DNA of 64,000 nt from Rhodospirillaceae bacterium (GCA_018701215.1 JABIWH010000001.1:1-64000), one strand, 5' to 3'; positions 9,114-17,738 are shown, numbered from the stretch's first letter. A program made the numbers and translations. Notes: a model not told the origin generated them from the letters alone.

Positions 9114-9908
9114 ATGGTTGTTAAGAAAGCAGTTGCCCATGCCAGCGCGGCACACACGATGCCGGAAGTCAGCACCATCACCACGGCCGATCTTATGGAT
9201 GCCCTCTCCAAGGGTGTTGCCGATTTCAACGCCAAGCCGACCCATCTGGTTTTCCTTGGCATTATCTATCCGATCCTGATGGTGCTTTTTGCAAGAACCT
9301 ATGCCGGATACGATTTTCTGCCACTGGTCTTTCCCATCATCGCCGGCTCCACGCTGCTTGGCCCATTGGCCGCCTGCGGCATGTATGAATTGAGCCGGCG
9401 GCGGGAACAGGGGCTCGAAGTATCCTGGCTGAATTGTTTTGACGTCCTGCGCTCTCCATCGATCCTGGCGATCGTCATGGTCGGCGTGGTTCTGGCCGGC
9501 ATATTTCTGATCTGGCTGGTGGTGGCGCAGGGGATCTACGCATCCCATTTCGGCGCCGCCGTGCCATCGACGGTGGGTGGCTTTGCCGAGCAGGTCTTTA
9601 TGACGTCGTCCGGGTGGTCGCTGATCATCATCGGCGGCGGCGTCGGCTTTGTCTTCTCCGTCGTTGTGTTGACCATTTCCGTGGTCTCAATCCCCATGCT
9701 ACTCGACCGCCAGGTAGATTGGATGACCGCGATCATGGCCTCGGTGAGAACGGTTCTGGCCAATCCAAAAACCATGGCCGTATGGGGCCTGATTGTTGCC
9801 GCAGCCTTGTTCCTCGGCGCCCTGCCCTTGTTCGTTGGCCTTGCGGTGGTGATGCCGATCCTTGGCCACGCCACCTGGCACCTCTATCGCAAGGTTCTGG
9901 CGAGCTGA
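9114..9908 (+). CDS. DUF2189 family integral membrane protein
   Basis: This 264-residue protein matches the DUF2189 family along its full length. A short soluble N-terminus leads to a membrane segment (residues about 44-62), then the conserved stretch PLVFPIIAGSTLLGPLAACGMYELSRRRE, then further helices near 118-140, 168-195 and 224-250, and the signature ending LGHATWHLYRKV. A perfect TAGGAGG Shine-Dalgarno site lies 8 nt before the ATG. Family function is not established; members are common beside respiratory genes, and here the cytochrome oxidase operon converges on it across a shared terminator. Confidence 0.92.
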   Translation: MVVKKAVAHASAAHTMPEVSTITTADLMDALSKGVADFNAKPTHLVFLGIIYPILMVLFARTYAGYDFLPLVFPIIAGSTLLGPLAACGMYELSRRREQGLEVSWLNCFDVLRSPSILAIVMVGVVLAGIFLIWLVVAQGIYASHFGAAVPSTVGGFAEQVFMTSSGWSLIIIGGGVGFVFSVVVLTISVVSIPMLLDRQVDWMTAIMASVRTVLANPKTMAVWGLIVAAALFLGALPLFVGLAVVMPILGHATWHLYRKVLAS

Positions 9909-9913
9909 CAAAA

Positions 9914-9958
9914 GCGCCCGTGGAGCATGATTTTGCAAACATGCTCCACGGGCGTTTT
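9914..9958. terminator. Bidirectional rho-independent terminator
   Basis: A perfect 15-bp stem (9914-9928 with 9939-9953) carries a 10-nt loop. TTTTT follows on the plus strand and, on the minus strand, TTTT follows the stem as well. It separates the DUF2189 gene from the convergent oxidase operon and can end transcription from both sides. Its core GAGCATG/CATGCTC matches the hairpin family seen elsewhere in the window. Confidence 0.88.
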
Positions 9959-9978
9959 TCGGCAACTTGTTGGCGAGA

Positions 9979-10320
9979 TTAATGCGCCGCGCTGAAGAAC
10001 ACACTGCGCGTGAAGAAGGTGTAATCCGCCTCGAACGTCATCAGAAAGACGAACACCATGACCAGCAATGGCGGCAGAATGATCGCATAGGTCAGAGCCA
10101 GGCGTTCCCACCGCATATGCATGAATACGGCCACGATCAGGCCAGCCTTCAACATCATGAAGATCAATATCAGGGTCCACCTGAGATAGCTTTGCACATG
10201 AAAATAGTCGACCGCATATGATGCCGCGCTGAGCACGAACAGCAGCCCCCAGACCTTGAAATAAACGCCAATCGGATGTTGTTGGCCTTCTCCGTGCGCC
10301 GTATCGCTAGCTTGTGTCAT
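9979..10320 (-). CDS. Cytochrome c oxidase subunit IV family protein
   Basis: This 113-residue protein has three membrane segments (about residues 22-40, 48-68 and 77-98) and the family's KAGLIVAVFMHMRWE motif at about residues 58-72. It is the small accessory subunit (COX4-pro type) of bacterial haem-copper oxidases and aids assembly or stability without binding redox centres. It is the last gene of the oxidase operon, 24 nt after the first subunit III gene, with a GGGGG ribosome-binding site. Confidence 0.9.
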   Translation of the reverse strand: MTQASDTAHGEGQQHPIGVYFKVWGLLFVLSAASYAVDYFHVQSYLRWTLILIFMMLKAGLIVAVFMHMRWERLALTYAIILPPLLVMVFVFLMTFEADYTFFTRSVFFSAAH

Positions 10321-10344
10321 GTCGTGCCCCCAGGAAAAAACGGT

Positions 10345-11070
10345 CTACCACAAATAAAAGACTGCAAAAATGAAGACCCAAACCAGATCGACGAAATGCC
10401 AGTACAGCCCCATGATTTCGACGGATTCGTAGTTGCCCTTCCGCGATGTGAAAAAGCCCGGCGTCTCGTTGTCGTATTCGCCGCGCCAGACCTTTCGCGC
10501 AATGAGGAACAGGAAAAGCACGCCGATGGAGACATGAAAGCCGTGAAAACCGGTGATCATGAAAAAGGTCGACCCGAACTGTGCCGCGCCCATCGGGTTG
10601 CCCCAGGGCCGTACGCCCTCGTCGACGATCAACTTGGTCCATTCGAAGGCCTGCATGCCGACGAAGGAGGCGCCAAACAGCGCCGTGACGATCATCAAAA
10701 TAGCGGTGGTGCGGCGGTCGCGCTTGTAGCCGTACATCACCGCCATGGCCATGGTGCCGGACGAGGAGATCAGGATAAAGGTCATGATCGCGATCAGGAT
10801 CAGGGGTATCGGTTCGCCGCCAAAGCTCAACGCGAAGACCTCGGATGGGATCGGCCATGGCACCGTCGTGGACATCCGCACCGTCATGTAGGAAAGCAGG
10901 AAACAGCTGAAGATAAACGTGTCCGAGAGCAGGAAGATCCACATCATGGCCTTGCCCCAGGGAACGTTCTTGAACGCCCGCTGGTCCGAGGCCCAGTCGG
11001 TGACGAAGCCCTGCATGCCGTCGGGGCGCGCTATTGATTGTCCTGTTTCGGGCAATGTTGAGTCTGTCAT
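10345..11070 (-). CDS. ctaE: Haem-copper oxidase subunit III (long copy)
   Basis: This 241-residue protein is subunit III of a haem-copper oxidase, the membrane subunit that stabilises proton uptake in subunit I. Seven hydrophobic segments are visible, with the family landmarks 'TGFHGFHVSIG' (about residue 172) and 'GLYWHFVDLVWVFIF' near the C-terminus. A GGGGACAAG sequence precedes the ATG. A second, different subunit III gene lies immediately upstream in the operon, separated by an intergenic hairpin element. The longer N-terminus and the HFVDLVW motif make this the more canonical copy. Confidence 0.92.
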   Translation of the reverse strand: MTDSTLPETGQSIARPDGMQGFVTDWASDQRAFKNVPWGKAMMWIFLLSDTFIFSCFLLSYMTVRMSTTVPWPIPSEVFALSFGGEPIPLILIAIMTFILISSSGTMAMAVMYGYKRDRRTTAILMIVTALFGASFVGMQAFEWTKLIVDEGVRPWGNPMGAAQFGSTFFMITGFHGFHVSIGVLFLFLIARKVWRGEYDNETPGFFTSRKGNYESVEIMGLYWHFVDLVWVFIFAVFYLW

Positions 11071-11086
11071 TTTGTTCTTGTCCCCA

Positions 11087-11151
11087 CTAGAGCAAATTCC
11101 AATTGCTCAATTCTCAAGAGTCCGGGCGCATTTTCTTCAAATACGCTCTAG
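11087..11151. repeat. Intergenic CTAGAGC inverted-repeat element
   Basis: CTAGAGC (11087-11093) is repeated inverted as GCTCTAG (11145-11151). Inside it are two smaller hairpins: GAGCAAATT/AATTGCTC near the left end, and GCGCATTT/AAATACGC around a TCTTC loop near the right. The element fills the gap between the two subunit III genes and overlaps the stop codon of the upstream one. CTAGAGCAA-TTCC is shared with the element at 43505-43518. Confidence 0.6.
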
Positions 11152-11765
11152 GTCAGCAACATCAACGCAAATAGAACCAGCCAGATCAGAAGTAGAAAGT
11201 GCCAGTAAACGGTGCACAATTCGATGCTCAGGCGCATTTGCGGGACGCCATCGCCGCGCCGCACCTTGACCATGGTCCGGACCCAGGCAACCAGGCCGCC
11301 GCCCAGATGGATGCCGTGCAGCGCGGTCAGCAGATAGAAGAAGGCGTTGGCCGGATTGGCGTCGGCGTAGTAGCCCATTGCCACCAGCCCCCGCCACGAC
11401 AGCAGCTGCCCGGCCAAAAACAAAAGCGCGAAGGCGCCACCGGCATATAGACCCAGGCGCACACCCTCGATCCGGCCCCGGCGGGCGCTGCCCCAGGCCC
11501 GGTGCATGGCGACGCTGCTAAGCACCAACACAAGAGTATTCAACCACAGCAACCACGGGATGGGGATGGAGTTCCAATCGGAAAATACCATCCGTTCTAC
11601 ATAGGCCGCGGCAAACAGCGAGAAGACGACCATGGCCACGACCAGAAATACCCGCAGTCCAAGCTTTTCCCTTGCCATCGCAAAGGTGCGCCCATCGCGC
11701 AGTTCGACGACCTCTGACGCCTCGGTCAGCCAGGGCTTTTCCATCAACTGCTGGAACAGATTCAT
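11148..11765 (-). CDS. Haem-copper oxidase subunit III (short copy)
   Basis: This 205-residue protein has about five hydrophobic segments and the subunit III landmarks 'LLTALHGIHLGGG' (about residue 146) and 'TVYWHFLLLIWLVLF' near the C-terminus. In place of the HFVDLVW motif of its neighbour it has HFLLLIW. It starts 9 nt after the subunit I stop codon with a GGGGGCGGGG site, so it is cotranscribed. Two non-identical subunit III genes in one oxidase operon occur in some bacteria; whether both enter one complex cannot be read from sequence. Confidence 0.9.
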   Translation of the reverse strand: MNLFQQLMEKPWLTEASEVVELRDGRTFAMAREKLGLRVFLVVAMVVFSLFAAAYVERMVFSDWNSIPIPWLLWLNTLVLVLSSVAMHRAWGSARRGRIEGVRLGLYAGGAFALLFLAGQLLSWRGLVAMGYYADANPANAFFYLLTALHGIHLGGGLVAWVRTMVKVRRGDGVPQMRLSIELCTVYWHFLLLIWLVLFALMLLT

Positions 11766-11774
11766 CCCCGCCCC

Positions 11775-13583
11775 CTACTCCGCAGCCTGGGGCGTGTCGG
11801 GCGAAAGCTTCGAATTGTCGTAGTCCGAGTTTAATTGATCAGGCGGCAGGTTCTGCGGCACATAATCCTCGGTCGCATCCGGCAGACCGAAAGCATAGGC
11901 CCAGCGATGGACCACCGGCAACTCCTTGCCGAAATTGCCATGACCGGGCGGCGTCTGTGCGGTCTGCCATTCCAAGGTGGTGGCGCGCCAGGGGTTGGGC
12001 CCGGATTTCTTGCCGTTGACCAGGCTCCAGCCAATGTTGAACAGGAACAGCAACTGCGCGGCCCCGACGACCAAGGCAATGACCGTGACGAAGGCATTCA
12101 GATCCTGGGCCGAGGCTGGGATGAAGGTGGTATCCGTCATCTCGTAATAGCGCCGTGGCACGCCGAGGAAACCCAGATAATGCAGCGGCAGGAAGATGGC
12201 ATAGGCGCCAAGGAAGGTGATCCAGAAATGGATCTGTCCCATGGCGACGTTCATCATCCGGCCCGTCATCTTGGGATACCAGTGATAGATGGCACCGAAA
12301 ACCACCATGATCGGCGCCACGCCCATCACCATATGAAAATGTGCGACCACGAACATGGTATCCGACAAAGGCACATCCACCACCACATTGCCCAGGAACA
12401 GCCCGGTAATGCCGCCGTTCACGAAGGTGACAATGAAGGCCAGGGCAAACAGCATGGGTATCGTCAGTTGGATGTTGCCGCGCCACAGGGTAAGCACCCA
12501 GTTGTAAACCTTGATCGCGGTCGGTATGGCGATAATCAGGGTGGTGGTGGCGAAGAAGAAGCCGAACCAGGGGTTCATGCCGCTGACGTACATATGATGG
12601 GCCCAGACGATAAAGCTGAGACCGCCAATGATGACGATGGCCCAGACCATCAATCTGTAGCCAAAGATATGCCGCCGGGCATGCACGCTGATCAAATCGG
12701 AAACGATGCCGAAGGCCGGCAGGGCGACAATGTAAACTTCCGGATGCCCGAAGAACCAGAACAGGTGCTGGAACAGTACCGGGCTGCCGCCGCCATAACT
12801 CAACTGCTCGCCCATATGCACGATGGCGGGCATGAAGAACGAGGTTCCCAACAAGCTATCCAGGGTCATCATCACGGCGCCCACGAACAAGGCGGGAAAG
12901 GCCAGCAGCGCCAGCACCGTGGCCATGAATATGCCCCATATGGTCAACGGCATGCGCATCAATGTCATGCCGCGGGTCCGGGCCTGCAACACGGTCACCA
13001 CATAGTTCAAGCCGCCCATGGTGAAGCCGACAATGAAAAAGGCCAGCGAAACCAGCATCAATATGATGCCGCCCTCCGCCCCCGGTGTTCCGGGAAGGAT
13101 CGCCTGGGGTGGATAGAGCGTCCAGCCGGCGCCGGTGGGCCCGCCCGGCACGAAGAACGAGGCCAGCAGAATCAGCACGGCGGCCAGATAGATCCAATAG
13201 CTCAACATATTCACATAAGGGAACACCATGTCTCGGGCGCCAACCATCAAGGGGATCAGGTAGTTGCCAAAGCCGCCCAGGAACAGCGCGGTGAGCAGAT
13301 AGATCACCATGATCATGCCGTGCATGGTGATGAACTGGTAATAGTCCTCCGCCTCGATAAACGAAAAGGTCTCGGGGAAACCCAGTTGCAGCCGCATCAT
13401 CCATGACAACACCAATGCCACCAGGCCAATAGCAATGGCGGTGAAGGAATACTGGATGGCGATGACCTTGGCATCCTGACTGAAGACGTATTTCGTCAGA
13501 AAGCTTTTCGGATGGTACAGCTCCATCTCCTCGACTTCGGCGGGTGGAACAAAATCGACTTGGTCATGAGCGGCATCGACCAT
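11775..13583 (-). CDS. ctaD: Cytochrome c oxidase subunit I (aa3 type)
   Basis: This is the catalytic subunit, which reduces O2 to water and pumps protons in the inner membrane. The 602 residues carry every key signature: the haem a ligand in TMHGMIMV, the D-channel entry Asp in ARDMVFPYVN, WFFGHPEVYIVALP with the CuB His, cross-linked Tyr and channel Glu, the paired CuB ligands in WAHHMYVSGM, and the haem ligands in VVAHFHMVMG. The Glu in HPEVY marks an A1-type oxidase. The ATG at 13583 is preferred over an in-frame GTG one codon upstream because AAGGGG lies 8 nt before it. The order is II-I-III-III-IV, read leftward. Confidence 0.97.
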   Translation of the reverse strand: MVDAAHDQVDFVPPAEVEEMELYHPKSFLTKYVFSQDAKVIAIQYSFTAIAIGLVALVLSWMMRLQLGFPETFSFIEAEDYYQFITMHGMIMVIYLLTALFLGGFGNYLIPLMVGARDMVFPYVNMLSYWIYLAAVLILLASFFVPGGPTGAGWTLYPPQAILPGTPGAEGGIILMLVSLAFFIVGFTMGGLNYVVTVLQARTRGMTLMRMPLTIWGIFMATVLALLAFPALFVGAVMMTLDSLLGTSFFMPAIVHMGEQLSYGGGSPVLFQHLFWFFGHPEVYIVALPAFGIVSDLISVHARRHIFGYRLMVWAIVIIGGLSFIVWAHHMYVSGMNPWFGFFFATTTLIIAIPTAIKVYNWVLTLWRGNIQLTIPMLFALAFIVTFVNGGITGLFLGNVVVDVPLSDTMFVVAHFHMVMGVAPIMVVFGAIYHWYPKMTGRMMNVAMGQIHFWITFLGAYAIFLPLHYLGFLGVPRRYYEMTDTTFIPASAQDLNAFVTVIALVVGAAQLLFLFNIGWSLVNGKKSGPNPWRATTLEWQTAQTPPGHGNFGKELPVVHRWAYAFGLPDATEDYVPQNLPPDQLNSDYDNSKLSPDTPQAAE

Positions 13584-13614
13584 CACATTTTCCCCTTCAC
13601 TTGGATCTGATTAA

Positions 13615-14448
13615 TTATTGTTGCGCGCGCAAGGCGAGAGCCTTGTCGGTGCCTGTCCGGCGCATCGCCTGGGCAAAGGTTTCCTGCTCTCCCAGCCAGC
13701 CCTCGAAATCCTCCTTCGCCTCCACCACGACGCTGCCGCGCATGGCATGGTGGCCAATGCCGCAAAGTTCGAAACAGAGAATGTCGAAGGTTCCGGGCCG
13801 GGTCGGGGTCAGCCAAAAGTAGGTGACCAGACCAGGTACCATATCCATCTTGGCCCGGAACTGAGGTACATAGAAATCATGCAGCACATCAATTGAACGC
13901 AGCAGCACCTTGACCGGGGCGCCCAACGGCAGATGCAGGTCATCGCCATCGACCAGCACATCGTCCCGGCCATTGGGATCATCCGGATTCAGACCAAACG
14001 GATTGTCATCGTTGATCAGCCGGACATTCGAGGTGCCCATCACGCCGTCCTTGCCCGGGTAGCGGAAGCTCCAATTCCACTGCTGGCCGACGACTTCAAT
14101 CTCCGCCGCCTCCGCCGGCACGTTGACGAACTGGTTCCAGACAAACAGGCCCGGAATTAGCATGCCAGCAACGCCCACGCCGGTCAGCCCGGTCAGCCAC
14201 CATTCCAGCTTTTTATTCTCCGGCTCGTACTCGGCGCGTCTACCTTCCTGATAGCGGTAGCGCAGCACGCAATAGGCCGTGAACAGAATAACGGCGACGA
14301 AAACCACCCCGGTGATCCAGAACGTGATGATAATGGTATTGTCAATAAAGCCCCAATTAGACGCGATTGGCGTCCACCACCACGGGCTCATAAAGTGAAA
14401 AACGACAGTCCCGACTGCCACTAAAATAAGTATTACAGCGACATACAT
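13615..14448 (-). CDS. ctaC: Cytochrome c oxidase subunit II
   Basis: Subunit II accepts electrons from cytochrome c at its periplasmic CuA centre. About 277 residues contain hydrophobic segments near 1-20, 38-62 and 88-108, then a periplasmic cupredoxin domain. The CuA ligands are visible as the His in VLHDFYVPQ and the cluster CFELCGIGHHAM. The WNWSFRYP stretch provides the electron-entry Trp region. The ATG at 14448 follows GGAGGTTAAAGGT; a TTG five codons upstream overlaps this Shine-Dalgarno site and is less likely. It is the first gene of the oxidase operon. Confidence 0.95.
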   Translation of the reverse strand: MYVAVILILVAVGTVVFHFMSPWWWTPIASNWGFIDNTIIITFWITGVVFVAVILFTAYCVLRYRYQEGRRAEYEPENKKLEWWLTGLTGVGVAGMLIPGLFVWNQFVNVPAEAAEIEVVGQQWNWSFRYPGKDGVMGTSNVRLINDDNPFGLNPDDPNGRDDVLVDGDDLHLPLGAPVKVLLRSIDVLHDFYVPQFRAKMDMVPGLVTYFWLTPTRPGTFDILCFELCGIGHHAMRGSVVVEAKEDFEGWLGEQETFAQAMRRTGTDKALALRAQQ

Positions 14449-14463
14449 ACCTTTAACCTCCAA

Positions 14464-14479
14464 CTGTAAGATTTTACAG
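14464..14479. promoter_or_regulatory. Palindrome beside the oxidase operon start
   Basis: CTGTAAGATTTTACAG is a 16-bp inverted repeat with 6-bp arms, 15 bp upstream of the first codon of subunit II and next to its ribosome-binding site. It could be an operator or a short hairpin masking initiation. No known binding motif is claimed. Confidence 0.35.
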
Positions 14480-15038
14480 ACAAGAATTCAAGGAAGACGG
14501 CAATAATAACTGTATAAAACTGATTCTATTTATAGAAATACTTTACCCTGCCCGCCATGAGTGATTGGAGCACTTTTAGGCGACCGCCATCAGCCCACGA
14601 ACCAAGGCCCGTAGGAATGGCGAATTCACGCAAGTATCGCTACTGATAATCGTACTGGTTTACTGCTCACTACACTGCCCCTTCCCCTAAGGAGTAACGC
14701 GCCTTGACAGATACCATGTACTTAACCGGCCTCTCTGAGGCAGGCTACCCAGCCCCTACAGCGGACTGGCACTATTGACATAATGCCAGAAATGCGAATG
14801 CGGGGCAATTGCATAATCGCGAAATAAATTCAGGGCAGCCATTTTGCACAATAGCCGCTGGTAGCGGCCCGGTGTTTGCTATTGAGGACAAGAACAAAAA
14901 GCGCGCAATTCACCTCACAGGCGCAGACTAGTTATTATGTCTAGTTGCATTGCCTATGGGCGCGCGGCGGCGGCACGGATGCGCGGCACGCAGTATCACG
15001 CTTGCGGTATTTGACGGCTTTAGGCGGCTTATGGTACG
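14480..15038. other. Gene-free upstream region of the oxidase operon
   Basis: These roughly 560 bases contain no convincing gene. The part nearest the oxidase operon is A/T-rich (about 14480-14550) and should hold its promoter, but no clean -35/-10 pair stands out. A possible 24-codon frame from a TTG at 14704 follows AAGGAG, but nothing supports it further. The length would allow a regulatory RNA. Confidence 0.5.
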
Positions 15039-15140
15039 TTAGAACGCATTCCAAATGCCCAGCATGCCAATCAACAAAACCGCCGCCCCAATTACCGACG
15101 CGACAGCCAGCACGTTTTTCTGATCGTAGTCCTTCGCCAT
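15039..15140 (-). CDS. 33-residue single-helix membrane protein
   Basis: A complete small frame starts with ATG at 15140 and ends with TAA at 15039. It has a GGGGGA Shine-Dalgarno sequence 8 nt upstream. The product starts with a charged head (MAKDYDQKN), followed by one hydrophobic helix of about 20 residues containing small Gly/Ala residues, and ends WNAF. It lies upstream of and in the same direction as the oxidase operon, about 590 bp away. Such single-helix proteins are often accessory subunits of respiratory complexes, but I recognise no family. A possible promoter lies at 15178-15205. Confidence 0.6.
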   Translation of the reverse strand: MAKDYDQKNVLAVASVIGAAVLLIGMLGIWNAF

Positions 15141-15177
15141 GTATCAAATCCCCCAATCACATGCGCCGAATGTATTT

Positions 15178-15205
15178 AACATAACCCATAATCCACAAGG
15201 TTCAA
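15178..15205 (-). promoter_or_regulatory. Possible sigma-70 promoter for the 33-residue protein
   Basis: On the minus strand TTGAAC (15205-15200) and TATGTT (15183-15178) are separated by 16 bp, each matching four of six consensus bases. The spacing to the small gene's ATG is about 38 nt. This is a sequence match only. Confidence 0.4.
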
Positions 15206-15241
15206 CCTACGAATTGACCTACTGATGGCAACGGCGCCCGA

Positions 15242-16762
15242 CTAATTAACAATGGGCTGGGACAGGATCCACAAACTGATCATGGTGTAGCCGATCATCA
15301 ACACCAGCATGGGAATTTGGCTGCGCAAGGCCGCGCCACGGTCTTCAAACACCCACAAAGCCATCACATGGGCAATGTAAACGGCGAATACATGGCCCAC
15401 GACAATGGCGGATACGGCGATGTACCAGACCATCTTGGCATTGATGATGCCGATATCGATCCGATAGCCAACAGTACCGAACAGATCCCAGCCCAGCCCG
15501 AACGGGTCCGAGGCCAATGGAATGAGGTACTGACCGGCAAGCAGCAAATACGAGAGATAATGCGAGAGATGATAGGCGATGGCGATAGGCACCAGGGAGA
15601 GCACGAAGTAGCCCGCCACATCCCATGTCGGCACCCTGCCGCCGCTACCGAACATGGCGATGCCGTGACTGAACAGCAGAAAAACAGCGATGAAGACGCA
15701 GGGCAGCGCGATTAGGGCCATGGTCTTGATCAAGACAATCAGATCCATGCCGGCATTTTGCAAAGCTATCAGCGATCCCCGCAAGGCCTGGCTTTCCGCG
15801 ATATTGTTCAGGATCCCGGCCCACATGGGTGTTTCCAGAATGCCGTCAAAGGTAACCGTCGTCAGCAAAAGCAGAACGAAGCAAATGGTCGAGACCGAGG
15901 CCGGGGTTTGGCTTATCAAGCCCACCGCCGGCGGCCGCAAAAACCACTGTGCCCCAGCTCTCGCACCAGCAGGCGCCTCCCCCATCGTCCCCACCGTCGC
16001 ACCCGTGGTTGGCGCAAACCGCGACAGCAAGCCGAAAACAGCGTTAAAAATCTCGCCATGCCCAAGCCATGTCTGACGGCCGAAAAGCACCATGCCGAAC
16101 CAGGTGACCGCGGAATAGGCCACGATCAACATGGCCAAGGTACGCGGCTGCTCGCTTTGCTCGAAAATCAACTCCAGCCAGGCAAAGAGCAGAAACAGAC
16201 CGACCACGGGCCAACGGCCAAGCCACGCCGGATAGGCCACGGCCGGCCCAAGTGTCATCCCCGTACGATTGCGCCAGGCCCGTTCGAACAGGTTGAACAA
16301 AATGTTCCACGGATTGACCAAGGCCCAAAGATTGCCGAACAGCGCACAGACGAATGCCATGCCCACCCACCAGACAACCCAGATGAAGGTCGGCGCGATA
16401 TTGCTAAATGGATCCTCGTTGCCAAAGAACCCGGCCCAAAGCAATGACCCGAACACAGCCACCGCAAGGCTACGCAATGCGGCCAAAACAAAGGCCCCGC
16501 CCAGCCAACGCAACCAGGCCACGCCCAAAAGATCAAAGCGCCACGCCTCGCCAACCTGCTTTGTTCCGGAATGGCCAAGAAAGCGGGCCATGACGATGAA
16601 TGAAAGCAGTACCGCCGCGCCACCGCCCACGAGGTAAAGGCCAAGCGGTATGGGCAGGTCATAGCGAATACCAAAAGCGTGCGCCGAGGCCGGCGCCGCG
16701 CACAGCAGTATCGCCGCCAAACTGCCGGTCGCCGCCAGGACTTTCCTGAAACCTCTCCCCAT
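15242..16762 (-). CDS. Unknown polytopic membrane protein with signal peptide
   Basis: This 506-residue protein begins with a cleavable-looking signal peptide (ending ASAHA near residue 29) followed by a conserved-looking FGIRYDLPIPLG segment. Around eleven or twelve hydrophobic segments follow. Histidines in the later helices (YHLSHYLSY near residue 400, VVGHVFAVYIAHVMA near residue 460) could bind metal or haem, but this is inference. No enzyme family is recognised with certainty. It is transcribed toward the small membrane protein and the oxidase genes and is divergent from the anchored SDR-like gene. A respiratory or metal-handling role would fit the context. Confidence 0.8.
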   Translation of the reverse strand: MGRGFRKVLAATGSLAAILLCAAPASAHAFGIRYDLPIPLGLYLVGGGAAVLLSFIVMARFLGHSGTKQVGEAWRFDLLGVAWLRWLGGAFVLAALRSLAVAVFGSLLWAGFFGNEDPFSNIAPTFIWVVWWVGMAFVCALFGNLWALVNPWNILFNLFERAWRNRTGMTLGPAVAYPAWLGRWPVVGLFLLFAWLELIFEQSEQPRTLAMLIVAYSAVTWFGMVLFGRQTWLGHGEIFNAVFGLLSRFAPTTGATVGTMGEAPAGARAGAQWFLRPPAVGLISQTPASVSTICFVLLLLTTVTFDGILETPMWAGILNNIAESQALRGSLIALQNAGMDLIVLIKTMALIALPCVFIAVFLLFSHGIAMFGSGGRVPTWDVAGYFVLSLVPIAIAYHLSHYLSYLLLAGQYLIPLASDPFGLGWDLFGTVGYRIDIGIINAKMVWYIAVSAIVVGHVFAVYIAHVMALWVFEDRGAALRSQIPMLVLMIGYTMISLWILSQPIVN

Positions 16763-16931
16763 GGCGATAATTTATCTGGCGCAGCCCCACAGATAAAGCC
16801 CTATGCGCGGGCGTTCCGGCCATGGAACATGACCGGGGCAATGGTGCGCCACACATAAATACCGTGAATTTGTCCGGTGTCTGTGAAATGCTGGCATGAA
16901 TGCGACCTGGAATGACTGAAAATTGAACGCC

Positions 16932-17738
16932 ATGAAATGTTCAAGTCTGGTTTTCCAATTTTGCCTCGCAACAGGCGGGGCGGCTGTTTTGTCAACCACC
17001 CCGGCGTTGGCCCATGGCGCGAGCCCTGGTTCGTCGGGCGGCGGCATGGCGCTGTTGATTTTCCCGGTCGCGGCAATTCTGTTCGTATTTTTTCTAGTTT
17101 TTACCCGGCGCAGAAAAGGCTGGACCGTACTTGTCCCAGGGGGCGCGGGCGCTATCGGCAGGTCCCTGGTGCCGCAGCTGTTGCAACACGGCCACCGCGT
17201 CGTCGTGCTCGACCCCCGGTGTACCGACAATGAAATTTTCAAGGCCCATCAAGGCCATGAAGACCTGCGCGAGATCCCGGGCGATTTTGCCAATCCGGCA
17301 ACCCTGGAATTCGCCCTGAAGGGCTGTGATGCGGTCATTCATCTTGCCTCTATTAGGGGAGGTTCTGGGCGCGAGCCTGATCCCGCCGTCGTCAAGGCGA
17401 CTAATCTGGAAGCCTTTGGCCCGCTGGTGCGCGCCGCCAGGGCGGCTGGCGTCAAACGGTTCCTTTTCGCCTCGTCATTTGGCCTTGCCGGCGCGGGCGA
17501 CAAGGCAGGCTGCGAACAGCTGTTGGAAGAGGCGCGGGCACCGGGGTTCGTCACCTGCTCGGTTCGCGCCGGTGATGCCCGCCAAAAGACCCCAGACATC
17601 GATGTTGACGGCCTGGTTGCCTTTTATCTGACCCTGCTCAATCAACCGGACACAAGGATCGACGGCACAATTGATGTTCCCGCCGACGGTTGGACAGACG
17701 CCGAAACGACGGTCATGGAGCAAAAAAATCCGGAATAG
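16932..17738 (+). CDS. Membrane-anchored SDR/epimerase-like protein without catalytic Tyr
   Basis: The 268-residue product has a signal-peptide-like N-terminus (TTPALAHG near residue 27), then a membrane helix (about 38-56) followed by basic TRRRKG. After these comes an extended short-chain dehydrogenase fold with the nucleotide-binding motif GGAGAIGRSL (about 68-77). In ordinary epimerases a YxxxK pair lies before the CEQLL-type helix; here the equivalent stretch is GAGDKAGCEQLL, so the Lys survives but the Tyr is Gly. It may bind NAD(P) without normal catalysis. The ATG at 16932 is preferred to a TTG three codons earlier. The neighbour across the divergent promoter is the unknown polytopic protein. 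Confidence 0.75.
   Translation: MKCSSLVFQFCLATGGAAVLSTTPALAHGASPGSSGGGMALLIFPVAAILFVFFLVFTRRRKGWTVLVPGGAGAIGRSLVPQLLQHGHRVVVLDPRCTDNEIFKAHQGHEDLREIPGDFANPATLEFALKGCDAVIHLASIRGGSGREPDPAVVKATNLEAFGPLVRAARAAGVKRFLFASSFGLAGAGDKAGCEQLLEEARAPGFVTCSVRAGDARQKTPDIDVDGLVAFYLTLLNQPDTRIDGTIDVPADGWTDAETTVMEQKNPE

Noticed and set aside
11835..13406. A 523-codon open frame antisense to oxidase subunit I
   Set aside because: It is the complementary shadow of ctaD; its composition is dominated by His, Gln and Asp, and no motif is present.
14704..14778. A 24-codon frame starting TTG after AAGGAG in the oxidase upstream region
   Set aside because: A rare start codon, short length, no hydrophobic or conserved feature and no downstream partner; not enough support.
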